A DNA stretch of 51,771 nucleotides from Dehalococcoidia bacterium (lineage in GTDB: Bacteria > Chloroflexota > Dehalococcoidia > GIF9 > AB-539-J10): the NCBI GenBank assembly GCA_021157895.1, contig JAGGVQ010000001.1, positions 1-51,771 on the forward strand, in the 5' to 3' direction. A program made the translations under genes and the position numbers. Each line of letters begins with the position of its first letter. The first letter of the stretch is position 1. Below are positions 13,589 to 23,475 of the stretch, piece after piece. A model generated the notes under the pieces. It was given only the letters and a program-made list of their open reading frames with translations. It searched no databases and was not told where the DNA came from.

Positions 13589-15757
13589 TCAACTTTCCTG
13601 CCCGGGGTGATTCGAATCTGCCAGCCCCTCCTGGATCAAGGTTTCCATCAGCCGGGCGGCCCGTGGATACCCCACATGAAGGCGCCGCTGCAAGAATGAG
13701 GACGATATATGTCCATGCTCCCGTGCCAAGCGCCGGGCTTCATCGATAAGGGCATCAGGCGGCGATGATAATTTCTGGATCGAGATTGCCTCATCATCAA
13801 CCTCATCAAAATCAACAAAGCTTGCCTCCGGCCTCGCCTGGTTCCCCCAGAAATTCACGAGACGGTCCATCTCCACGTCAGAAATAAAGCTTCCCTGGAG
13901 ACGCTTGGGACGGCTAGCATCAGTGGGCATGTATAGCATATCTCCCTTGCCAAGCAATTTCTCGGCACCAACCATGTCCAGTATGGTCCTGGAGTCCACC
14001 TGTGAGGTCACAGCGAAGCTAATGCGCGTGGGGAAGTTGGCTTTAATAAGCCCTGTCACCACATCTACTGAAGGACGCTGTGTGGCAACTATCAGGTGAA
14101 TGCCGGTAGCGCGAGACAGCTGGGCCAACCGGCAGAGTGTACGTTCCACTTCGTCAAAGGCTAGCATCATCAGGTCAGCCAGCTCATCAATGACGAGTAC
14201 TAAATACGGCAGCTTTTCCTCAGGAGTACACTCTTTGTTATAACCCTCAATATTGCGCGCACCCGCCTGAGCAAAAAGGCGATATCGCTTATCCATTTGT
14301 CCGCTAAGCCATCTCAGCGCCTTTACGGCTTTATTGCTGTCGACCACCACCGGAGCAGCCAGATGAGGAATACTATTGAACACCACTAACTCCACCCTCT
14401 TGGGGTCAACCATGACAAATTTAACATCATCAGGGCTATTGCTTAACAGCAGGCAACAAATTATGGAGTCAAGGCAAACAGTTTTACCACTACCAGTGGC
14501 TCCAGCAATAAGCAGATGGGGCATTTTGGACAGATCGGCAGCAATTGCCTCTCCTCCAGCACCCTTCCCCAAAGCGATAGCCAGCCTCGACCGTCCCTCA
14601 ATCTTTTGAAACGCCGGAGTTTCTATGACGCTACGCAGTGCTACCGAGCCAAATACGGAATTAGGCACCTCGATTCCCACCATGGATTTCCCTGGTATGG
14701 GAGCCTCAATCCTGATGCTAGGAGCAGCTAAAGCTAAAGATAAATCATTAGCCAGAGAGGTAATGCGATCCACCCTGATTCTGGTCCGGGATATCTCCTC
14801 TACCTTCTCCTTCCCATTTTCCTTGAATTTCTTGTATTTGCGATCCCACCCGGGCTCAAGACCAAACTGGGTCACCGTAGGGCCCATGTTTATTTGTGAA
14901 ACCCTAGCCTCAACCCCATAGCTATCCAAGGCTTGCTCTATCAACCGGGCTTTTTTATCTACATCCTCCCGGTTTATTTCTATCTCAGCCGGTTTTTCCA
15001 GGATATCAATAGGAGGTAATTGCCAGCCACCTGCAGTTACAACCGGCCTGCGTTTCATCATTCCCGTCCCGGCCATAATACTTCTCTCCGACTGGGAAGT
15101 CACAACAGGAGTCCCTTCAGGTTCCGCAACTTCAGGCTGAGTGGCATCATGGCTTGTCTCAGAACTTATCATCTTAGCTGTGCTGGGTCTAGACGAAACA
15201 CCCCGGGGAACAGTAACCCGCGGCAAGGGGTGAGGTCTAAGTAATTTCGTAACTCCGTGCCAGGTCCACCGGGGAGCGATAAAAATAATGCCCAGCAGGG
15301 TTAATCCCGCTATCCGCAAAACTCCAACAGCGGCAACGTCTCCTATTATCCCCTGTCCGAATTCACCCCCAAGGGTGGCATGCTGCAAGATTCCAGCACC
15401 AGGGTGGAAGAAAGCCAGAGTTCCCCACAAGGCCAGGGCAAGGATAGCACCCCCCAGGTATCTATGCCCTCTCCTGATGAAAGTAAAGAAGTCTACCTTC
15501 CATACCTGCCACACTAGCAAGCCCAAGGCAGTTACCAGTATGCCCAACCCCACACCAAACATCTCCAGCAAATTGTGCCAAGCCTGGACTCCCAAGGCAG
15601 TCAAGCGAGGCATAAAGACATACAGCAACCCCACAACAACAGCAATAAGTGCTATTCTTCTTAGCAGTGGCGAAGTAATAAATCTGTGGGAGATATTCTT
15701 CCTGCGATTCTTATTCGTCCTGCCCTTCAGGCTTGTCTTGCGCCTCACTGCCGACAT
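13589..15757 (-). CDS. ftsK: FtsK/SpoIIIE DNA translocase
   Basis: About 722 aa. A basic N-terminus is followed by four membrane segments (to about residue 170), a Pro/Ser linker, then the alpha/beta motor with Walker A GATGSGKT near residue 420, Walker B LVIDELADLM and ATQRPSVDVVTG. The C-terminal gamma winged helix (SFLQRRLHVGYPRAARLME) reads KOPS-type sites. It pumps chromosome DNA through the division septum. I choose ATG 15757, which has GAGGGAT upstream; a TTG at 15772 would overlap the RNase J gene. It is the last gene of the minus-strand operon starting at tldD. Confidence 0.93.
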   Translation of the reverse strand: MSAVRRKTSLKGRTNKNRRKNISHRFITSPLLRRIALIAVVVGLLYVFMPRLTALGVQAWHNLLEMFGVGLGILVTALGLLVWQVWKVDFFTFIRRGHRYLGGAILALALWGTLAFFHPGAGILQHATLGGEFGQGIIGDVAAVGVLRIAGLTLLGIIFIAPRWTWHGVTKLLRPHPLPRVTVPRGVSSRPSTAKMISSETSHDATQPEVAEPEGTPVVTSQSERSIMAGTGMMKRRPVVTAGGWQLPPIDILEKPAEIEINREDVDKKARLIEQALDSYGVEARVSQINMGPTVTQFGLEPGWDRKYKKFKENGKEKVEEISRTRIRVDRITSLANDLSLALAAPSIRIEAPIPGKSMVGIEVPNSVFGSVALRSVIETPAFQKIEGRSRLAIALGKGAGGEAIAADLSKMPHLLIAGATGSGKTVCLDSIICCLLLSNSPDDVKFVMVDPKRVELVVFNSIPHLAAPVVVDSNKAVKALRWLSGQMDKRYRLFAQAGARNIEGYNKECTPEEKLPYLVLVIDELADLMMLAFDEVERTLCRLAQLSRATGIHLIVATQRPSVDVVTGLIKANFPTRISFAVTSQVDSRTILDMVGAEKLLGKGDMLYMPTDASRPKRLQGSFISDVEMDRLVNFWGNQARPEASFVDFDEVDDEAISIQKLSSPPDALIDEARRLAREHGHISSSFLQRRLHVGYPRAARLMETLIQEGLADSNHPGQES

Positions 15758-15761
15758 GGGC

Positions 15762-17423
15762 CTATCCCTCAAACACTACAGGCAGGATAACGGGATGGCG
15801 ACGAGTTTCATGGTATAAAAAATCTGCCAGGGATTTCTTCATCCTGGCCTCGATACTACTTTTCTTCTGCCAGTATTGACCATCAGAGTCCATGGCAGAC
15901 ATCACTGCCTCACATCCCCGTTTCAATAAAGCTTGTTTTTTAGCCCCATCCCCAATGAAACCCTGCATTATAATTTCAGGCCTTCCTATTAACTTTCGTT
16001 CCCTGGTATTCACCCTGCCCACTATGGTAACAGTCCCATCCTGCGCCAACAGCTTACGATCATGGAGCACAGCATCATTCAGGTTACCAGTCAACAAGCC
16101 GCTTAAGTAAACATTGCCTGACTGTACATGACCAGTAATCTTGCCAGCATCGCGATCCAATTCAAGAACATCCCCATCCTCCAGCACAAAGAGATTATCT
16201 CTGGGAATACCCATGGTCTCAGCTAATTTAGCATGCAGGCTGAGATGGCGGTACTCACCATGAACAGGCACAAAGAACTTCGGCCTGACCAGACTAAGCA
16301 ACAGCTTTAATTCCTCCTGGCTCCCATGTCCGTGGACATGAACTTGAGTCAATTTATCATACACTACACGTGCGCCCTGACGAAACAGCCTATCTATCGT
16401 CTGATTGACCAGCGCTTCATTACCCGGTATAGGCGTCGCCGATATCACCACCGTATCACCAGAAGCAATGTGAATCTGGCGGTGCTCACCATTAGCAATA
16501 CGCACCAGAGCCGAAGTCGGTTCCCCCTGGCTCCCTGTGGTCAAAAAGACAACCCTGTTATCCGGTAACTTCCTGACATCATCAAAATTACACAGAATGT
16601 CAGGAGGAACCGTAAGGTATCCCGTCTCCATCGCCATCTTCACTATCCCTATCATGCTACGCCCGGTAACAAATACACGGCGGTGATGCCTTGCAGCAGC
16701 ATCAATAACCTGCTGAATGCGTGACACCAAAGAGGCAAATGTAGTTACAATTACCCTTCCTGAAGCCTCTGCCATAATACGGTCCAGAGCATCTCCAACT
16801 ACCTTCTCAGAAGGAGTATAGCCCGGAAGTTCAACATATGTAGAATCGGAGAAAAGCAATAGAACCCCCCGCGTCCCCAATCGGGCCAGTCTGTTCAGAT
16901 CAGCAGGATCTCCAAGCACAGGGGTAAAGTCCATCTTAAAATCACCGCTGTGAACAACAACCCCAACAGGAGTGCTGACAACCAATCCCATAGCATCAGG
17001 AATGCTATGACAAACAGAAAAAAACTCTATCTTGAAATATCCTAAGGTGATCTCACTACCAGCATGGACTACATTTACCCTTGCTGCTTTCTTTAGCCCA
17101 CGCTGCTTAAGCTCTACAGAGATCAACCCTCCAGTCAGCTTGGAGGCATACACCGGCAGGTCAAGCCGGGACAAGATATAAGGTAAGGCTCCGATATGAT
17201 CCTCGTGCCCATGGGTAATAACAATTCCCTTTATCTTATGCCGTCTCTTTTCAAGATAGCTGATATCAGGCACAACCAGGTCCACCCCAAACATTTCCTC
17301 GTTAGGAAACATCAACCCAGCATCAATGATCACTATATCATCGGCATACTCCAGGATCATCATGTTTTTGCCGATCTCCCCCAGTCCACCCAGGGGTATC
17401 ACCTTTAATTTCTGATCAGGCAT
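15762..17423 (-). CDS. rnj: Ribonuclease J
   Basis: 553 aa. It is a metallo-beta-lactamase/beta-CASP nuclease with 5'-exonuclease and endonuclease activity on mRNA and rRNA precursors. The zinc motif H71-x-H73-E-D75-H76 lies in ITHGHEDHIGALPY. Later motifs are HSGDFKMDFTP, the beta-CASP motif SDSTYVELPGYTPSE, and PVHGEYRHL near residue 390. Length matches the family. The upstream ribosome-binding site is weak. It sits between a uracil-DNA glycosylase gene and ftsK in one operon. Confidence 0.95.
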   Translation of the reverse strand: MPDQKLKVIPLGGLGEIGKNMMILEYADDIVIIDAGLMFPNEEMFGVDLVVPDISYLEKRRHKIKGIVITHGHEDHIGALPYILSRLDLPVYASKLTGGLISVELKQRGLKKAARVNVVHAGSEITLGYFKIEFFSVCHSIPDAMGLVVSTPVGVVVHSGDFKMDFTPVLGDPADLNRLARLGTRGVLLLFSDSTYVELPGYTPSEKVVGDALDRIMAEASGRVIVTTFASLVSRIQQVIDAAARHHRRVFVTGRSMIGIVKMAMETGYLTVPPDILCNFDDVRKLPDNRVVFLTTGSQGEPTSALVRIANGEHRQIHIASGDTVVISATPIPGNEALVNQTIDRLFRQGARVVYDKLTQVHVHGHGSQEELKLLLSLVRPKFFVPVHGEYRHLSLHAKLAETMGIPRDNLFVLEDGDVLELDRDAGKITGHVQSGNVYLSGLLTGNLNDAVLHDRKLLAQDGTVTIVGRVNTRERKLIGRPEIIMQGFIGDGAKKQALLKRGCEAVMSAMDSDGQYWQKKSSIEARMKKSLADFLYHETRRHPVILPVVFEG

Positions 17424-17430
17424 CTCTTAA

Positions 17431-18027
17431 TCAAAATAGGCTAAGTTGCTGGGCTTCTATAGATGGCTCATTGAACTTCTCAGACTGAGCCAGCACCTGG
17501 GGAATGCGTCGCATATCAGATTCTATAACCTGGCGCAATCCCCCCCTGTGCAAGGCTGCTGCAGGATGATACATGGGATAAACAATAAGATTATTTAATC
17601 TCCTCTCCTTCCCATGAATCTTGCCAATGCTCTCTTGGGGAAAATACCTCGCCAGGGAATAACGCCCCAGGGTAACAATCATCTTTGGTTGGATAATCTC
17701 AATCTGGCGATCAAGCCACTTCTGACAGGATTGTATCTCCTGGGGAAGAGGATCACGGTTCCCTGGAGGACGACACTTCAATATATTAGCAATATAAATA
17801 TCTTCTCGGGATAAGCCTACGAGAGACAATAAGTGATTTAAGAACTCTCCCGCTGCCCCCACAAAGGGACGCCCTGCTTGGTCCTCATACCATCCTGGAG
17901 CTTCTCCAATAAATAGCAGCTTCGCGTTCTCAGAACCTTCACCAGGAACTACATGGGTGCGATGCTTGGCCAGATCACAATCCTGGCATTTGGCAATTTC
18001 ATAGTAAAGTTCTGTCAGGGTCGACAT
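17431..18027 (-). CDS. Family 4 uracil-DNA glycosylase with iron-sulfur cluster
   Basis: 198 aa. It removes uracil from DNA to begin base-excision repair. C14, C17, C85 and C101 match the four 4Fe-4S ligands of family 4. The catalytic segment GEAPGWYEDQAGRPFVG (41-57) and the C-terminal MYHPAAALH motif are intact. It is in the minus-strand operon between the PAC2 protein and RNase J. The final ~25 residues are an ordinary variable tail. Confidence 0.95.
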   Translation of the reverse strand: MSTLTELYYEIAKCQDCDLAKHRTHVVPGEGSENAKLLFIGEAPGWYEDQAGRPFVGAAGEFLNHLLSLVGLSREDIYIANILKCRPPGNRDPLPQEIQSCQKWLDRQIEIIQPKMIVTLGRYSLARYFPQESIGKIHGKERRLNNLIVYPMYHPAAALHRGGLRQVIESDMRRIPQVLAQSEKFNEPSIEAQQLSLF

Positions 18028-18061
18028 CTAAATTCGATAGTAGCATGACTACAACAGAGGG

Positions 18062-18865
18062 TCAATTATCCTCACTATTAATCTCATCGTCACCTCTTTC
18101 CCAGATAGGTTCGGTGAACTGGTCAATATATTCTGCCGTAGCTTGCTGGGCTGCCCTTTGCATCCTTTCCTCAGCCCGCTCAGCTAGCTCCACCAGCTCC
18201 ATCAAGTCAACATCAATCGCCAGCATCTCGGTCAGAGTCTTTGTCACCGCCACGGCTGCCTTGGGATTGGCCATTTGCGTGGCATAAGATGGGACTTCCC
18301 CCAACAGGCAAATGCCCTCAATATTGCGTTCCTCCAGCATTCCCAGCACCAGTCCATTCAAACCTGCAATACGAAGCTCTCCCTTGAGCTCCACATCATG
18401 TTTCTCCAGTTCACTAACCAGGTCATTGCTGGTCGCTGCCCCCCAAACGCTGGACTCCTCACTATAGTGAATCTGAGTGATGGCAGCAGCACAGCTGTAT
18501 AATCTCTGTACGTTAAATTTCTGGGCCACGTCCAAAACACAGTCAACCAGCTCACGACCCTTGGTGCTCGGCTGACTTTCACCAACGAACAACAATAATC
18601 CTCGTTTGGATTCAGCATCTTCCCAGTAATAAAATTTATTTTTTGGGAAGCGTGGGCTCTCCACAATGTTGTCCTTGACCACGACCCCCGTAGGTTCAAA
18701 GAATTGAGTAGAATCAATCTCTCCTATCTCCTCAGCCCCCAGTTTCTGTATCAGATAGCTTGCCACGATCAAAGATACATTCCCAATACCAGGCCATGAA
18801 GCCAGCATGCTACAACTCTCAGGATGTGGCTGCCAATACAATTTTACCGTCTTTTTCATATACAT
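18062..18865 (-). CDS. PAC2 family protein (proteasome-assembly-chaperone-like)
   Basis: 267 aa. PAC2 proteins (COG1938) share the fold of eukaryotic proteasome assembly chaperones; their bacterial role is unsettled. Visible hallmarks are ASWPGIGNVSLIVASYL near the N-terminus, FVGESQP, and GLNGLVLGMLEERNIEGICLLGEVP in the second half. The acidic C-terminus is variable. The ATG overlaps the stop of tldE, so the two are translationally coupled; this places a PAC2 protein beside the TldD/TldE protease. No proteasome genes are in the window. Confidence 0.85.
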   Translation of the reverse strand: MYMKKTVKLYWQPHPESCSMLASWPGIGNVSLIVASYLIQKLGAEEIGEIDSTQFFEPTGVVVKDNIVESPRFPKNKFYYWEDAESKRGLLLFVGESQPSTKGRELVDCVLDVAQKFNVQRLYSCAAAITQIHYSEESSVWGAATSNDLVSELEKHDVELKGELRIAGLNGLVLGMLEERNIEGICLLGEVPSYATQMANPKAAVAVTKTLTEMLAIDVDLMELVELAERAEERMQRAAQQATAEYIDQFTEPIWERGDDEINSEDN

Positions 18866-20169
18866 CAGACCCCTTTAGCCGATACTGATATTCTGGGGGA
18901 ATATATCCACGGAGTACGCAGGCTGCTTCCAACCCAACGCGCTTCGTCTCCAAGCACTATCTCGCGCAGATCCCGATAAACATTGCCGGCAACCATAGTA
19001 TCCTTTACCCTGCCAACCATCTCTCCATTCTCTACTTTATACCCCAGTAACACATTGCCTCCAAAATCACCGCTCAACGCATCCCCCTGCCCCCCACCAA
19101 TAAGATGTTCTACGACCAACCCTTCTTTCATGCCAGCTACCATGGATCCCAGGGAAACATCGCCCTCTCCAATAATCAGAGAGGTCGGACCTGGTTTCGG
19201 AAAACCCCCTCCTCCTCTTCCCCCACTTCCAGTGCTCCTCGTGCCAGCCAGGGCAGCTGTGTGTAAATCATAGAGAAAATGGGATACAACCCCTTTATCA
19301 ATCAGGGATATACGCTGGCTGGGCACTCCCTCATCATCACAAGGCCGACTGCCGACTCCATATTCAACAGTGGCATCATCCCACAAGCTTAGTTTCCTGT
19401 CAAAAACCTGTTTTCCTAGCTTGCCCTTCAGCGCCGAAGCTCCTTCATACACCAGCTTACCATTAAACGCCGATGATAACGGTACCATGAAGGCACTGGC
19501 AATGGCATGAGGAGTAAAGACTACCGGCAGCACTTTGGTAGAAACAGCAGCGTTGCGAGCAGCCAGATCAAGCTGTCTAATCACTCTCTCCACCAGGATA
19601 TCAACGCCCGCAGATAAACAGCCCGAACTCTCATCCTCACCAACAAAAAGCATATCGGTATCCTTCACCAGCATGCCCTCCACTCCCATAGCAAAAATAC
19701 TCTTGTTATAGCTCATGTGACAGCCCTGAGAATTAACTATACCTATCGTGTGCATCGACTTAATTATCTCAGCATCACATAGTAGCCCCGGGGAATACCC
19801 CGTCAACCTACTCACAAGCTCCCTGCCAAGCTCAATCATGTGCTCCGTGGCAATTTTCTCCACCTGAGAATCAAAAGTATCCACCTCGGGATAGCTTCCA
19901 AGGCCAGGAAACTGGAAATCAACAGGTATGCCAAACTGAGAGGTCTCGATGGCCATATCAAGCAAAGCTGCACTGTCTCCTGTCCCATTCCCCGCAGCAA
20001 GACCAATCCTGCCATCCTTCATAACTCGCAACACCTTCATGGCGCTTTCTTTGGAATGTACCTGTTTTAGCTGGTTGGCTTCAAAATGAACTGTTGTTTC
20101 CCGGGAGGAAACTGAAAAAACCTCAGCCTGCTGTACCTTCATCTTTGCCAGGGATAAGAGACCTTCCAT
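18865..20169 (-). CDS. tldE: TldE/PmbA metalloprotease subunit
   Basis: 434 aa, normal for TldE/PmbA. It is the non-catalytic partner in the TldD-TldE heterodimer that degrades unfolded peptides through a narrow channel. The Gly/Pro-rich segment TGSGGRGGGGFPKPGPT and the following GDVSLGSMVAGMKEGLVV are typical of the conserved C-terminal part. The HExxxH zinc motif of TldD is absent, as expected. It begins one base after tldD and is coupled to the PAC2 gene. Confidence 0.93.
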   Translation of the reverse strand: MEGLLSLAKMKVQQAEVFSVSSRETTVHFEANQLKQVHSKESAMKVLRVMKDGRIGLAAGNGTGDSAALLDMAIETSQFGIPVDFQFPGLGSYPEVDTFDSQVEKIATEHMIELGRELVSRLTGYSPGLLCDAEIIKSMHTIGIVNSQGCHMSYNKSIFAMGVEGMLVKDTDMLFVGEDESSGCLSAGVDILVERVIRQLDLAARNAAVSTKVLPVVFTPHAIASAFMVPLSSAFNGKLVYEGASALKGKLGKQVFDRKLSLWDDATVEYGVGSRPCDDEGVPSQRISLIDKGVVSHFLYDLHTAALAGTRSTGSGGRGGGGFPKPGPTSLIIGEGDVSLGSMVAGMKEGLVVEHLIGGGQGDALSGDFGGNVLLGYKVENGEMVGRVKDTMVAGNVYRDLREIVLGDEARWVGSSLRTPWIYSPRISVSAKGV

Positions 20170-20170
20170 A

Positions 20171-21529
20171 TTATTTACCTCCTACCAGGCAGTGCTGGAT
20201 TCTGATGTGAGGGCTGCCGTTGGAAACAGGTAGCGGTGATTGCCCCCCCTTGCCACAACCTCCTCCTTGATTCATCTCAAGATCATCTCCTATGGCATCA
20301 ATATTCGCCAGGGTGGTGAAAACATTGCCGGTCAGTACCAGAGAAGATAATAATTCCTCCACCTTGCCATTTCGAATCATGTAGGCTTCTCCAGAAGAGA
20401 AGGTAAACATCTCCAGGCTCGTCATACCACCGTACCAATCCTTAACATAAACACCTTCCTTGATCTCGCTGAGCATATCGGCAAAGGATGACCCGCCCGG
20501 TTCTATAAAGGTATTCGTCATTCGCACTATCGGGGGAAAGAGATAGTTAATGGCACGCGCATTACCCGTGGGAGCCTCACTCATCCTGGATGCTGTCTCC
20601 CTAGAATGCAGTCTCCCCACCAAGATCCCTTCATGAATAAGGTATGTCCTTGCCCCTGGTGTGCCCTCATCATCATACTTGTAGCTTCCTCGCAATTCAG
20701 GAATAGTGGCATCATCGACAATGTTGAGCCCCTTATCTCCAAACCTTCTGCCCAAAGCCATAAGCTGGCGCAATTCCTTATTCTGGTAAACGAAATCTGA
20801 CTCAGATAGATGTCCAAAGGCTTCATGAGTAAAAACGCCAGCCAGAACAGGGTCAAGAATCACGGTATACTCACCTCCTTTTAGCTGAGGAGCATATAAT
20901 AACGCTTCAGCACGCCGAGCCACATTTCTCACCTGATCATCCAAGCCTTCTATCTCAGTGAAATCTCCCCTGCTTCCCAAGCTCAAACCTGCTTGTCGAA
21001 CTTTGCCCGCGCCGCTGGCTATAGCCGTGATCCGCAAACTGAGGTCTGGCTTCTCCTGCTCTATGTAGCTACCCTCAGAATTGGCAAATATCGTCGTGCG
21101 CTGAACATCACGATAGTTTATGGCTGAGCTCTGGATACTTGGACTGCTCAGAATAATATCATTGTAGTTATCCAGCAATTGTTTCTTGGAGGCTAGCATC
21201 ACACTGGATGCATATTTGCGCGGGGACCAGCTAACCTTGTCCATCACTGGTTCTGCCGGAGAAAACCAGGCATCTCCTCCACCAGCTAGCCTAGCCTCCA
21301 TCACAGCCAGCGCTACTTTTTCCCGAAGTCCAGCAAACCCATCGAAACTGGCAAATCCCCAGCTACCCCTGACCAACGCTCGAACATTGCCTCCTCGTAC
21401 GGAGGTTCTCCCTATCTCCTCCAGCCTGTTCCCCTGGTAAACCATTCCCGTGGACTGGCTTTGTTCAAGGTGAATTTCAATATAATCAGATTCATGTCCC
21501 TTGAGGGCATCAGTAATTTGCTCACGCAT
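20171..21529 (-). CDS. tldD: TldD metalloprotease catalytic subunit
   Basis: 452 aa. The zinc motif HEAFGH (HExxxH) lies near residues 235-240, followed by the conserved ESDFVYQN region and the C-terminal GGGCGKGGQSPLPVSNGSPH. With TldE it forms a cytoplasmic peptidase; known roles include microcin maturation and antitoxin turnover. AAAAAGGGAGGGAAACAT precedes the ATG. It is the first gene of the operon tldD-tldE-PAC2-UDG-rnj-ftsK. A TATAAT is present about 65 bases upstream, but a good -35 is not clear. Confidence 0.95.
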   Translation of the reverse strand: MREQITDALKGHESDYIEIHLEQSQSTGMVYQGNRLEEIGRTSVRGGNVRALVRGSWGFASFDGFAGLREKVALAVMEARLAGGGDAWFSPAEPVMDKVSWSPRKYASSVMLASKKQLLDNYNDIILSSPSIQSSAINYRDVQRTTIFANSEGSYIEQEKPDLSLRITAIASGAGKVRQAGLSLGSRGDFTEIEGLDDQVRNVARRAEALLYAPQLKGGEYTVILDPVLAGVFTHEAFGHLSESDFVYQNKELRQLMALGRRFGDKGLNIVDDATIPELRGSYKYDDEGTPGARTYLIHEGILVGRLHSRETASRMSEAPTGNARAINYLFPPIVRMTNTFIEPGGSSFADMLSEIKEGVYVKDWYGGMTSLEMFTFSSGEAYMIRNGKVEELLSSLVLTGNVFTTLANIDAIGDDLEMNQGGGCGKGGQSPLPVSNGSPHIRIQHCLVGGK

Positions 21530-21645
21530 ATGTTTCCCTCCCTTTTTTAGAGATTAAGGGGAAATAGACTTTTGCCACCCCCTATTATATACTCCAGCTA
21601 CACTATGAGAAAAATAAGCAATCACTTACAAAAGGGGGCAGGCCT

Positions 21646-21909
21646 ATGAAATCCAGCTTCATCGGAAAAGTAGAGAAGGCGAAAAGATATGCCCAAGAAC
21701 CACAACGCGTCACTTTCTCCGGTTTCGCCGCAGAGTTTCGCGGAGAGAACAGTACTCACCAGGTAAGCTATGCCAACGAAAAATGGCACTGCACCTGCAG
21801 GTTTTTTGCTCAATGGGGAACATGTAGCCACATCATGGCACTCCAGCAAGTCATGGCCAGTATGCTCCCCCAAGAAGCCCTCGCATCACCAGAAGAGCTC
21901 AAGGGGTAA
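21646..21909 (+). CDS. SWIM zinc-finger protein
   Basis: 87 aa. The SWIM motif is visible as C-T-C-R followed by W-G-T-C-S-H (CxCx8CxH), a zinc-binding module used for DNA or protein contact. The remaining sequence holds basic and aromatic residues only. GGGGGCAGGCCT precedes the ATG. Its 3' end overlaps the convergent folC gene by 11 bases. It is divergent from tldD. No partner such as a SWI2/SNF2 helicase is nearby, so function is unknown. Confidence 0.82.
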   Translation: MKSSFIGKVEKAKRYAQEPQRVTFSGFAAEFRGENSTHQVSYANEKWHCTCRFFAQWGTCSHIMALQQVMASMLPQEALASPEELKG

Positions 21910-23233
21910 AAAGGGCAACCCTGCGAACATGGTCTAATGCCTCGGCAACAACAAATAGGGATCCGGTAATACATATCACATCCTCCGGGGATGCTTCATG
22001 AGAAACTTGATCGAGAGCATCACATACCGCAGGAATAATGCGAGTGTCTATTGCGCGGCGCGAAAATTCAGCAGATAGTACAAATGGAGAAGCAGCCCGG
22101 GGGTGGTGGGACTGAGTCACAATAACCCGCGAAGACAGAACAAGTAATTCCTGCACGATCCCAGCAATATCTTTATCCTGAGACACGCCCAGTATAAGAT
22201 AAATGTGATCGTAGCAAAAACTAGCCTTTAGATTTTCCACAAGCCTTCTCATCGATTCCACATTATGGGCTCCATCAACTACCAGAAAGGGATGGCGATG
22301 CAAAATCTGGAACCTCCCCGGCCATTGCACGCAAGACAGTCCCTGGATGATATCTTCACGTGATATGTTATAACCCTGGACACTGAGGGCAGCCAGCGTC
22401 GCCACTGCAACAGTTGCATTCTCAACCTGAAAATCTCCCAGGAGAGGAATTGTGACTGGAATACTCCCCAGAGCGCACTCAACCACAAAGGACTGGTACG
22501 ACAAGGTGGCATTTACCTCATGCCAGATAACATCTCTGCCTACCTGAATTAACCTGGCCCCCCGAGCACAACTAACCTCTCTGATCACACTTGCCACACC
22601 TGCCACCTGCGGAGAGCTTACCACCACGCTTCCAGCCTTAATGATGCCGGCCTTCTCGAAAGCTATCTTATCTACACTATCACCCAAAACCTGCATGTGG
22701 TCCCTGCTGATGGGAGCAATAACACACACCTGTGGAGCCACCACATTGGTAGCATCGAGCCTCCCCCCCAAGCCCACCTCCAGAACCTGAAACTCGACCT
22801 CTCTCTGGCGAAAATAAGCGAAGGCAAGCACAGTTAACGCCTCAAAAAAACTTAATCGCTGACAGGGAGAAAAACTGCCTACTGCGTCAAAGTAAGGCTT
22901 GAGATCAGTCACCAGAGCCGAAAACTCGCTTGATGAAATCATCCTGTCGTCTACCTTAATGCGCTCTCGCAGGACGTGAAGATGCGGCGAGGTGTACAGG
23001 CCTGTTTTATATCCCGATACCGTCAAGACCCGAGCTATCATGGCCGCTATGCTCCCTTTGCCCTTCGTGCCAGCAATATGAATTGTCTTCCTGCGCCGGT
23101 GAGGACTACCTATACGACGTAACAACTGCTTCACATGTTCCAGGCTGTATCCCAACGGTGCATATGTCGTCCCGGAAACCTGCTCATAATCAGTAAAACT
23201 CTGGAGATACGCTTCAGATTGACTATAATTCAC
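21899..23233 (-). CDS. folC: Folylpolyglutamate synthase / dihydrofolate synthase
   Basis: 444 aa. It adds glutamates to folate, and in many bacteria also makes dihydrofolate. Mur-ligase-type motifs are present: P-loop GTKGKGSIAAM (about residues 55-65), TGLYTSPHLH, LEVGLGGRLDATN, and VDGAHN with NVESMRRL in the C-terminal domain. Length is normal. A TATAAT lies about 25 bases upstream on the minus strand with only a weak -35. It is flanked by the convergent SWIM gene and divergent clpC. Confidence 0.95.
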   Translation of the reverse strand: MNYSQSEAYLQSFTDYEQVSGTTYAPLGYSLEHVKQLLRRIGSPHRRRKTIHIAGTKGKGSIAAMIARVLTVSGYKTGLYTSPHLHVLRERIKVDDRMISSSEFSALVTDLKPYFDAVGSFSPCQRLSFFEALTVLAFAYFRQREVEFQVLEVGLGGRLDATNVVAPQVCVIAPISRDHMQVLGDSVDKIAFEKAGIIKAGSVVVSSPQVAGVASVIREVSCARGARLIQVGRDVIWHEVNATLSYQSFVVECALGSIPVTIPLLGDFQVENATVAVATLAALSVQGYNISREDIIQGLSCVQWPGRFQILHRHPFLVVDGAHNVESMRRLVENLKASFCYDHIYLILGVSQDKDIAGIVQELLVLSSRVIVTQSHHPRAASPFVLSAEFSRRAIDTRIIPAVCDALDQVSHEASPEDVICITGSLFVVAEALDHVRRVALFTP

Positions 23234-23425
23234 TTTGCCTCAATCACATGATAATTATAGCGTCTATCATCAGTTTATTCGCTAACAGTAAATATATAAA
23301 ACTGTCCACGATTTCTCTGCAAAAGACCACCTGCCCGAGATAAGAAACCCTCCACAATGCTGCGCTGTGCCATTCTCTATCAACCACGCACTCTACAGAA
23401 ACCGCCTCGTGGGCAATCAGATTGA

Positions 23426-23454
23426 TTGACCACCTCAGGGAGATACTCTATAAT
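23426..23454 (+). promoter_or_regulatory. Promoter of clpC
   Basis: TTGACC (23426-23431) and TATAAT (23449-23454) are 17 bases apart. Transcription would start near 23461, which excludes upstream in-frame starts and fixes the ATG at 23476, preceded by CTAGGAATCACA. No CtsR or CIRCE-like repeat is seen. Confidence 0.8.
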
Positions 23455-23475
23455 GATATGAAGCTAGGAATCACA

